From positions 1-27,623 of the forward strand of contig DATFBW010000071.1 in NCBI GenBank assembly GCA_035253645.1: a stretch of DNA of 27,623 bases, read 5' to 3'. Numbering within the stretch: the stretch's first letter is position 1; each line of letters opens with the position of its first letter. The notes beneath the pieces are model-generated. The model searched no databases. It was given only the letters and a program-made list of their open reading frames with translations, and had not been told where the DNA came from. This DNA is from DASYRX01 sp035253645 (GTDB lineage: Bacteria; Gemmatimonadota; Gemmatimonadetes; Gemmatimonadales; Gemmatimonadaceae). The translations under genes were made by a program, and so were the position numbers. This document shows, piece after piece, positions 1 through 6,566 of the stretch.

Positions 1-4
1 GGTC

Positions 5-10
5 TATAAT
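5..10 (+). promoter_or_regulatory. Probable -10 element upstream of the SDR gene
   Basis: A perfect TATAAT lies 29 bases before the ATG at 40, which would place transcription start near base 17 and give a leader of about 23 nt. The matching -35 box would fall outside the window, so only half of the promoter can be seen. No Shine-Dalgarno sequence is obvious before the ATG. Confidence 0.4.
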
Positions 11-39
11 CACTGTGTTCAGATAGCACACCAACTACA

Positions 40-831
40 ATGGATCTTGGCCTAACGAATCGAGTCGCGCTCGTCGCCGGTGCGTCGTCGGGGCTGGGGC
101 TCGCGATCGCGCGCGAGCTCGCGGCTGAAGGGGCGTGCGTCGCCATGGTGGCCAGGCGCGAAGATGAGCTCAAGCGTCTCGCGGCGGAGATCACCGCGCA
201 GGCCCAGCACCGCATGCTGCCCGTGCCTGGCGATCTGAGCCTGCCTAACGAGGCGGTTCGCGTCACGCGGGCCGCCGAAGAGGTGCTCGGCCCCATCGAT
301 ATCGTGGTCGCAAACGCCGGCGGACCACCATCAACGGCCTTCGCCGACACGACCGAAGAGCAATACCAGGCGGCCATGAACCTGAACCTCATGGCGTCTA
401 TCCGGCTCGCGCACGCCACGGTACCCGGCATGCGCCAGCGGCAGTGGGGGCGCGTGATCTTCCTGTCATCGATGGCGGCGAAGCAGCCCATCGTAGGCCT
501 GCTCCTCTCGAATACGGCCCGCGCGGGGCTGTTAGGCTTCGCCAAGACCCTCGCCTCCGAAGTCGCCAAAGACGGCGTCACCGTGAACACGGTGCTCCCA
601 GGCCATTTCGACACGCCGCGCGCTCTTGAATTGGCGAACATGCGCTCGAAACGCGAAGGCAAGTCCCTGGATGACGTCATGCGTGCCAGAACTGCCGGCA
701 TTCCGCTCGGTCGTGCGGGCGATCCTCAAGAGTTCGCTGCCGTCGTCGCGTTCCTCGCGAGCGAACGGGCGAGCTTCGTGACCGGAACCGCTATTCAGGT
801 GGATGGCGGCCAGATCGGCACGATCGTATAG
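40..831 (+). CDS. SDR family oxidoreductase (FabG-like), atypical active site
   Basis: A 263-residue short-chain dehydrogenase/reductase with a Rossmann fold, expected to be a cytoplasmic NAD(P)H-dependent oxidoreductase. The cofactor loop is GASSGLG (about residues 14-20), NAGG follows near 92-95, and the catalytic-serine segment SSM lies near 143-145. The C-terminal segment VTGTAIQVDGG is typical of FabG-like members, and the length is normal. Where the family has YxxxK, this protein reads LLLSNTARAG, so the catalytic Tyr and Lys appear to be missing. An SNxxR-type subfamily of SDRs is known, so this may be natural divergence. The substrate cannot be told from sequence. The gene converges on the next one with a gap of only 29 bases. 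Confidence 0.9.
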   Translation: MDLGLTNRVALVAGASSGLGLAIARELAAEGACVAMVARREDELKRLAAEITAQAQHRMLPVPGDLSLPNEAVRVTRAAEEVLGPIDIVVANAGGPPSTAFADTTEEQYQAAMNLNLMASIRLAHATVPGMRQRQWGRVIFLSSMAAKQPIVGLLLSNTARAGLLGFAKTLASEVAKDGVTVNTVLPGHFDTPRALELANMRSKREGKSLDDVMRARTAGIPLGRAGDPQEFAAVVAFLASERASFVTGTAIQVDGGQIGTIV

Positions 832-860
832 CAGGCGCCTAACGCGGTTCGCTGGCCGCG

Positions 861-1679
861 CTAGCGCAGATCCATCCAAATCACGACCGTCCCGCACGCG
901 GCGGTCATCGCGTTGAACTCGAGCGGTGTTTCTGCAGCGCTGCGATAAAATTCCAGGCCGTTGAGGTGGGTCACGTCGAAGTCTTCGATGCGTGGCGGAT
1001 CCTGCAGCTTGCCGGGACTGGAGGTGTAGATTAGCTGCCCGTTGATCCATACGCTGGAGTAGCACTCGTTGCCCGGCCTGGCGCCGCGCTCGAAGCTTTT
1101 GGGCGCTGCCGCGCGACGGGATGCGAACGCAGTTCCCATGCCCGAAGGATGCCTAACGAGATCGAACCCGCCGACGTGTCCGCGCACGAGGCTCACCAGG
1201 CTCTGACTGCCAATCTTCCTGATTTCAGCGGCAGTGAGGAACTTTCCGTTTGCCGTCTCCCGCCGCCGGCGAAAGTCGGCCATGAGAGCACTCAGCTCTA
1301 CGACTGAATCCGCCACAACCGTTACCGGGGTAAGTGCCACGGCGATCCGCGTTATGCGGTAGCGCACGCGCACAGTTTCGCCGGCAACCGCCCGCACCGT
1401 GTCTTCCAGAGGGGTAAACCCCGGATAGCGGACGCGGAGCAAATAAAGGCCGGGTTGCAGATCGTCAAATGCAAACTCACCAGCGGCGCTCGATCTGACC
1501 GTGCGGCTGATCTCCACCACTGAGACTTCGGCGCCCGATACAGGGGTCCCGCTGGAATCGGCGTTCACCTGGCCGCGGATGGACGCTTGTTGCGCCGCTT
1601 GCGCCGGAGCCAACAGAGGACACGCACAGCCCAGCAGGCCGAGTAGTGCACGTCCCGTTGTACGTTGCCATCGGGTCAT
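861..1679 (-). CDS. Secreted carboxypeptidase-regulatory-like / TonB-plug-like protein
   Basis: A 272-residue exported protein with a signal peptide (about residues 1-28, ending APAQA). A carboxypeptidase-regulatory-like beta-sandwich follows (about 32-110: IRGQV..GTPVSGAEV, GEFAFDDLQPGLYLLRVRYPGF). The C-terminal part (about 125-272) resembles a TonB-receptor plug domain, including the FYRSAAETPLEF..CGTVVIWM ending. There is no beta-barrel after the plug, so it is far too short to be a receptor. I infer a periplasmic or outer-membrane-associated accessory protein, a type common in Gemmatimonadota and Bacteroidota. LLGC at residues 14-17 is an imperfect lipobox, so lipoprotein processing is possible but less likely than cleavage after AQA. 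It diverges from tdh across a 59-base gap. Confidence 0.75.
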   Translation of the reverse strand: MTRWQRTTGRALLGLLGCACPLLAPAQAAQQASIRGQVNADSSGTPVSGAEVSVVEISRTVRSSAAGEFAFDDLQPGLYLLRVRYPGFTPLEDTVRAVAGETVRVRYRITRIAVALTPVTVVADSVVELSALMADFRRRRETANGKFLTAAEIRKIGSQSLVSLVRGHVGGFDLVRHPSGMGTAFASRRAAAPKSFERGARPGNECYSSVWINGQLIYTSSPGKLQDPPRIEDFDVTHLNGLEFYRSAAETPLEFNAMTAACGTVVIWMDLR

Positions 1680-1738
1680 GTAGACCTCTTCGCGCGCACT
1701 TCCCAGCGCACCAACATAGAGCCAGTTTCCCCCGCCGC

Positions 1739-2761
1739 ATGCAAGCGCTCGTAAAACCGGCTGCTGGCCCAGGCTTCGATCTCCGCGACGTCGCTGAGCC
1801 GGCCATCCGCGACAACGAGGTCCTCATCAGGGTCCGCCGCGCGGGCGTCTGCGGAACCGACGTTCACATCTATGAATGGGATGCGTGGGCGAGCGGACGT
1901 TGCAAGCCGCCGTTCATCGTGGGGCATGAGTTTGCCGGGGACGTCGTGAGAACGGGGGCACTTGTCGACAAATTCCGCGTCGGCGACAGAGTCACCGCCG
2001 AAGGTCATATAATAGATGAGCACTCGATCTTCGCGCGGACGGGAGACGGTCACGTCGACCCCAGTACGTGCATCATCGGCGTAGATCGCGACGGGTGCTT
2101 CGCCGAATACATCGCGATGCCAGCCAGCAACGTCTGGTATCTGCACGACAGCATCACATACGAGGTTGGTGGGATCCACGACCCGATGGGGAACGCATTT
2201 CACACCGCGCTCACGGCGGAGATTCCTGGGAGCGTTGTGCTCGTCACCGGATGTGGGCCGATTGGGCTTTTTGCGATCGGGATTTGCCGCATGGCAGGAG
2301 CGTCGCGGGTGATCGCGACTGATCCCGTTCCGAAGCGTCTCGAGCTCGCTCGCCGCATGGGCGCGCACGATGCGATCACACCCGACAAGGCGCGCGGTGT
2401 CGTTATGCAGGCGAGCGGCGGCATCGGTGTCGACGTTGTGCTCGAAATGTCCGGGGCGCCCAGTGCGATCCATCAGGCATTTGCGCTCGCGCGCCCTGGC
2501 GGGCGTGTGCAGATGTTAGGCATCCCATCCAAGCCCCTGGAGATCGATTTCGCGACTGAAGTCATCTTCAAAGGATTGACTGTGTATGGCGTCGTTGGCC
2601 GGCGCATGTACGACACCTGGGTGCAGATGACGCGTTTCCTGCGCGGTGGCTTCGATCCCACTCCCGTGATCACGCATCGCTTCCCGCTCACCGAATACAA
2701 GGAAGCGATGCGGGTGATCAAGTCGGGGGAGGCTGGGAAGGTCGTGTTCGAGATCGCGTAG
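1739..2761 (+). CDS. tdh: L-threonine 3-dehydrogenase
   Basis: A 340-residue zinc-dependent medium-chain dehydrogenase that oxidises L-threonine to 2-amino-3-oxobutyrate with NAD+. The family signature CGTDVHIYEWDAW (Cys38) is present, as are GHEF (His63, Glu64), the cofactor loop GCGPIG (171-176) and a near-collinear match to E. coli Tdh (341 residues). I chose the ATG at 1739 because the family begins MKALVK and this gives MQALVK; an upstream in-frame ATG at 1646 would overlap the divergent gene. Oddity: the structural-zinc cysteines 93, 96, 99 and 107 of E. coli Tdh are Asp, Ser, Ala and Asp here, with no change in loop length. The catalytic site looks intact. A dehydratase follows after 6 bases, and the next pathway enzyme (kbl) lies about 2.6 kb downstream on the same strand. 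Confidence 0.93.
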   Translation: MQALVKPAAGPGFDLRDVAEPAIRDNEVLIRVRRAGVCGTDVHIYEWDAWASGRCKPPFIVGHEFAGDVVRTGALVDKFRVGDRVTAEGHIIDEHSIFARTGDGHVDPSTCIIGVDRDGCFAEYIAMPASNVWYLHDSITYEVGGIHDPMGNAFHTALTAEIPGSVVLVTGCGPIGLFAIGICRMAGASRVIATDPVPKRLELARRMGAHDAITPDKARGVVMQASGGIGVDVVLEMSGAPSAIHQAFALARPGGRVQMLGIPSKPLEIDFATEVIFKGLTVYGVVGRRMYDTWVQMTRFLRGGFDPTPVITHRFPLTEYKEAMRVIKSGEAGKVVFEIA

Positions 2762-2767
2762 GTCGTC

Positions 2768-3730
2768 GTGTTCTCATCGCTACCGCAGGAGATCATCGCC
2801 GCGCGGGATCGGCTCGCGCCTTACATCAAGGTGACTCCGTGCGACCGGAGTCCTAGCCTCTCGCAAACGGTCGGCGTCGACGTATGGCTCAAGCGCGAGC
2901 ACTTGCAGCATACGGGCTCGTTCAAAGCGCGCGGAGCGCTACATAAGCTTCTCAGATTGCCAGCGGACGCTCGCGCACGAGGCGTCGTTGCCGCGTCATC
3001 GGGTAACCACGGCGCGGGAGTGGCATGGGCTGGCCGTACGTTAGGCGTGCACGTGCTAGTCTTCGTTCCGGAGGGCGCGTCGGCAGCCAAAACCGAGAAA
3101 ATCCGGCAACTCGGGGCAGACGTGCGCACACACGGCACGGATGGATTGGACACCGAGCTGTACGCGCGAACATACGCTGCAGAGCGTGGGTGCGAGTACG
3201 TCTCACCGTACAACGATCTCGACGTCGTGGCCGGTCAGGGGACCGTTGGCGTGGAGCTACGCGCACAAATGGGCGAGATCGACAGTGTCATTGTTACGGT
3301 AGGCGGCGGTGGCTTGATCGGTGGCATCGCCGCGTATCTCAAACGGGAACTGCCTAACGTGCATGTGATCGGTGCACAGCCTGAGCGCTCTCCTGTAATG
3401 GCCTTCTCCATGCGCGCCGGTCACATCGTCGAATTCCCCTCACAGCCGACGCTGTCGGACGGAACGGCCGGCGGTATAGAACAGGACTCGGTGACATTCG
3501 ATCTGTGTCGCGAGCTCGTGGACGAGTGGATTCTGGTTTCGGAGGGTGTAATCGGGTCGGCGATGCGCGAGTTCTTTGCACACGAGCGACAGGTGATCGA
3601 AGGCGCCGCGGCTGTCGCCCTCGGTGCCTTGGAACAGGCGTCATCCCGCCTAACAGGCCGGCGCACGGCCGTGATTCTCTGCGGCGGAAATGTCTCACCG
3701 ACAACCTTGCAAACGGTGCTTCCAGTGTGA
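2768..3730 (+). CDS. Threonine/serine dehydratase (ammonia-lyase), PLP-dependent
   Basis: A 320-residue fold-type II PLP enzyme that deaminates threonine to 2-oxobutyrate, and probably serine to pyruvate. The PLP lysine is K53 in GSFKARGA, the substrate loop SSGNHG is at 77-82, and the phosphate-binding GGGGLIGG is at 179-186. It lacks the C-terminal ACT regulatory domain of biosynthetic IlvA, so a catabolic TdcB-like role is more likely; serine racemase-type or EutB-type activity cannot be excluded. It starts with GTG six bases after the tdh stop, so the two are almost certainly co-transcribed and offer alternative fates for threonine. Confidence 0.88.
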   Translation: MFSSLPQEIIAARDRLAPYIKVTPCDRSPSLSQTVGVDVWLKREHLQHTGSFKARGALHKLLRLPADARARGVVAASSGNHGAGVAWAGRTLGVHVLVFVPEGASAAKTEKIRQLGADVRTHGTDGLDTELYARTYAAERGCEYVSPYNDLDVVAGQGTVGVELRAQMGEIDSVIVTVGGGGLIGGIAAYLKRELPNVHVIGAQPERSPVMAFSMRAGHIVEFPSQPTLSDGTAGGIEQDSVTFDLCRELVDEWILVSEGVIGSAMREFFAHERQVIEGAAAVALGALEQASSRLTGRRTAVILCGGNVSPTTLQTVLPV

Positions 3731-3798
3731 CGTCTTCGCAGTTACGGCAAGGGACTGCGGCCGGTCCTTCCGAGAGACGTCCTTGCCGGAGTTGGAGA

Positions 3799-5265
3799 AT
3801 GCGTAGCAGCGGTGTCGTTGTTTTTTGCGTTACATGGATAGCGGCGTGTGGTGGACCATCAGGGCCGGGTGACACCTCTAGCCTCAAAATCGTCGCCAGC
3901 CCTCAGCGCTCCGACACCGTTCTGGCGGCCCCCGAACAGGCTCTTGTCGTCGAGCTGCGTAGCCATACGCGAAAGGTGGTTCCCGAGCAGGAAATTCGAT
4001 TTGAAGCGCTCCACCCCAAAGGCATTGAGCGGTTTGACGAGGAGGCGATACTCGTTTGTCGCTGGGTCGCGCGAACGTGTGCCGGAACGAATTCACTGGG
4101 CCTCACCTTCGTGATCGATACGACCGATATCGAGGGACGCGCAAACGTACTCGTTAGGTACGGCACGATCGCTGGGCCCGTGTGGATTCGTTTCTCCGCG
4201 CCGCGCTACGGTTTGAGCGACAGCGTGCTCTTCACCGTGCAGCCCGGAGCCGCAACGCAAGTTCGTTTTCCGAGCAGTGAGCTAGCCCTGAAAGTGGGCA
4301 GCAGAGCTACACTGCCTGCTCGTGTGCTGGATCGCTGGAACAACGTTCGCATCGAGCAGCCCTCTTATGTCGCCGCGTTCCCTAACGCATCAATAGACTC
4401 GCGTGGTCAAGTCACAGGTCTGAGCGTAGGTCGCGCGAAGCTCTACGCGAATCTGCGTGAGTATCGCGATTCAATATTCGTGTCAATTGTTCCGAACGGG
4501 CGATATCTTTTTCACACGATTGAGGGTGGCATCGCTCGCGTTATGGAAATGACGTTCGATGGCAGCGAGAGCCGCGTTGTCGCGGAGAACGCGATGTTTC
4601 CGCGAATTGCGCCGAACGGCGCAATTGTTGTGCACCACTTCACGTTCGGCGGCGGCGGCCAGCGCGTGCACCTCATAACACCGGACAGCCAGCAACATAG
4701 GGTGACACGTACCGACATGCTCCAGCGCGAGGAGTTCGGCCAGTTAGCCCCGAATGGTTGGATCTATTTCAGCGGCTTCACGGGCGGGAGTTTTTCCATT
4801 TGGCGAGTCCGTCCCGACGGTACGGGTCTCGAACGCAGGACGCATGACTTGGGCGAGTGGCGATCGTCGCCGTCCCCAGACGGTACGCAGTTGCTCTACC
4901 ATCGCACGGGGATCTATCGCAACGCGTTTGACGCTTGGGATCTGATTGTCATGGATATCGACGGCGGATTTCCCAGGTTGGAGATCCGCGACGTGTTAGG
5001 CGCAGCCTGGTCGCCGGATGGCAGCAAAATCGCGTATCTGACACACCCATCTCGCGAGCTCATGGTCGTCAATGCTGATGGGAGCGGTCGCCGACGAATC
5101 CCAGTCGACGCTGGCACCTACAATCACGTTGACTGGACAGCGGATGCAGAATTTTTGCTGCTGGGTCGCTCTCCGAGAGTTGAGCTCGTCCGAATATCGG
5201 ATGGAGAGCGGATCCCGCTTCCATTCTCGTACGGCTCTCTGAATGCCCCGGTCGTAGTGCGTTGA
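3799..5265 (+). CDS. Lipoprotein with Ig-like region and TolB-like beta-propeller
   Basis: A 488-residue exported lipoprotein. The ATG at 3799 is preceded by GGAG at 3788-3791 and gives a short signal peptide ending in the lipobox IAAC (Cys17). The upstream half (about 25-240) has bacterial Ig-like features, including VLDRWNN and SIDSRGQVTGLSVGRAKL, which recall BIG2 domains. The second half (about 245-488) holds repeated beta-propeller blades of the TolB/PD40 type: FPRIAPNGAIVVH, SSPSPDGTQLLYHR, AAWSPDGSKIAYLT, VVNADGSGRRRI. It probably sits in the periplasm facing the inner or outer membrane. Its position between two threonine-degradation enzymes is not explained by function. An in-frame extension upstream into the dehydratase gene was rejected. 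Confidence 0.8.
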   Translation: MRSSGVVVFCVTWIAACGGPSGPGDTSSLKIVASPQRSDTVLAAPEQALVVELRSHTRKVVPEQEIRFEALHPKGIERFDEEAILVCRWVARTCAGTNSLGLTFVIDTTDIEGRANVLVRYGTIAGPVWIRFSAPRYGLSDSVLFTVQPGAATQVRFPSSELALKVGSRATLPARVLDRWNNVRIEQPSYVAAFPNASIDSRGQVTGLSVGRAKLYANLREYRDSIFVSIVPNGRYLFHTIEGGIARVMEMTFDGSESRVVAENAMFPRIAPNGAIVVHHFTFGGGGQRVHLITPDSQQHRVTRTDMLQREEFGQLAPNGWIYFSGFTGGSFSIWRVRPDGTGLERRTHDLGEWRSSPSPDGTQLLYHRTGIYRNAFDAWDLIVMDIDGGFPRLEIRDVLGAAWSPDGSKIAYLTHPSRELMVVNADGSGRRRIPVDAGTYNHVDWTADAEFLLLGRSPRVELVRISDGERIPLPFSYGSLNAPVVVR

Positions 5266-5340
5266 GCTCATCGTAAATGCACACTGGAAATGGATAGTGT
5301 GCTCGCCCATGCTTCCGGCTCCACTTCCATTGCGCCACGC

Positions 5341-6552
5341 ATGGCTCTCAACAGCTCCTTCACTGGCGATCTCCAAACAAAGCTTGATCAGCTCAAGGCC
5401 GATCGCGTTTACAAACGGCTCAACTACCTCGACTCCCCGCAGGGGCCTCGCGTCAAGATGGAAGGCCGCGGCGATGTGCTGATCCTGTCGTCGAACAACT
5501 ACCTCGGCCTCGCCAACGAGCCGCGCGTCGTACAGGCGGGCGTGGAGGGCCTGGAGCGGTTCGGCGCCGGAACGGCGAGTGTGCGTTTCATCTGCGGCAC
5601 GTTCACAATCCACCGAGAACTGGAGGCCGCGCTCGCTCGTTTCGTCGGCACCGCAGCGTCGCTCTCCTTCGTCGCGTGTTGGAATGCAAACGAGGCGCTG
5701 ACCGCCACCGTCGTTGAAGGGACCGATTTCGTGTGCTCGGATGAGCTGAACCACGCGTCCATCATCGATTCGATGCGATTGGCGAAAGCGATCACCAAGT
5801 GCACAACCGCGGTCTTCAAGCACGGTGACATGGATGACCTCGTGGCCAAGCTGGAACAGGCCAAGAGCGCCGGCATGAAGCGGAAGTTCATCTGGACGGA
5901 TGGCATCTTCTCGATGGAAGGGAGCATCGCGAAGCTGCCTTCGATCCTGGAGATCGCGCGCCAGTACGATGCCATCGTAATGATGGACGACTCGCACTCC
6001 ACCGGTGTGCTGGGCAAGACCGGCCGGGGCACCGCGGAACACTGGGGGGTCGTCGGCGAGGTGGACGTCATCACGTCCACGTTAGGCAAGGCGTTAGGCG
6101 GAGCCGCGGGCGGCTTCGTCGCCGGATCCGAAGCGCTCTGCGACATGCTGACGCAGCGCTCGCGCCCTCAGCTGTTCTCGAACGCGCTGCCCACGACGGT
6201 TTGCGCCAGCGCGCTCGCAGCGGTCCGCTGTGTCGAAGCACAGCCGGAGCGCGTCGAGCGGCTGCGCGCGAACACGACCTACTTCCGCGGCGCGATCGCC
6301 GAGGCGGGGTTCAAGCCGATCCCGGGCGAAACGCCGATCGTGCCGATTATCGTCGGGGACACGGCCAAGGCGATTCAGATGAGTGACATGCTGCTCGACG
6401 AGGGGATCTTCGTCACGGGCTTTGGATACCCGGTCGTGCCGCACGGGACTGCCCGCGTTAGGTGTCAGCTTTCCGCAGCGCACACGAAAGACGACCTCGA
6501 TTTCGCGATCCGCGTCTTCAAGAAAGTGGGCGGCAAACTGGGTATCGTCTAA
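5341..6552 (+). CDS. kbl: Glycine C-acetyltransferase (2-amino-3-ketobutyrate CoA ligase)
   Basis: A 403-residue alpha-oxoamine synthase (PLP fold type I) that cleaves 2-amino-3-oxobutyrate with CoA to glycine and acetyl-CoA, completing the route begun by Tdh. Seen: SSNNYLGLA (51-59), the GAGTASVRFICGT segment (75-87), DELNHAS (134-140), DDSHSTG (216-222) and the PLP lysine K250 in TLGKALGG. I prefer the ATG at 5341 because the family starts close to MALNSSF and E. coli Kbl is 398 residues; an ATG at 5290 would add 17 residues, and neither start has a strong ribosome-binding site. Two copies of the GTTAGGC word, 12 bases apart, flank the lysine codon. Confidence 0.93.
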   Translation: MALNSSFTGDLQTKLDQLKADRVYKRLNYLDSPQGPRVKMEGRGDVLILSSNNYLGLANEPRVVQAGVEGLERFGAGTASVRFICGTFTIHRELEAALARFVGTAASLSFVACWNANEALTATVVEGTDFVCSDELNHASIIDSMRLAKAITKCTTAVFKHGDMDDLVAKLEQAKSAGMKRKFIWTDGIFSMEGSIAKLPSILEIARQYDAIVMMDDSHSTGVLGKTGRGTAEHWGVVGEVDVITSTLGKALGGAAGGFVAGSEALCDMLTQRSRPQLFSNALPTTVCASALAAVRCVEAQPERVERLRANTTYFRGAIAEAGFKPIPGETPIVPIIVGDTAKAIQMSDMLLDEGIFVTGFGYPVVPHGTARVRCQLSAAHTKDDLDFAIRVFKKVGGKLGIV

Positions 6553-6566
6553 CGGGAACCGCATCC

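Noticed and set aside
843..860. Hairpin between the SDR and plug-domain genes as a terminator
   Set aside because: The stem is only 5 bp with no T-run on either strand.
1646..1738. Longer N-terminus for tdh
   Set aside because: It overlaps the divergent gene start, and the extra 31 residues have no match to the family, which begins at the ATG at 1739.
3505..3798. Extension of the propeller lipoprotein into the dehydratase gene
   Set aside because: It buries the signal peptide and lipobox and overlaps a well-conserved coding region.
6462..6566. GTG start for the M14 peptidase inside kbl
   Set aside because: The signal peptide is only N-terminal if translation starts at 6567.
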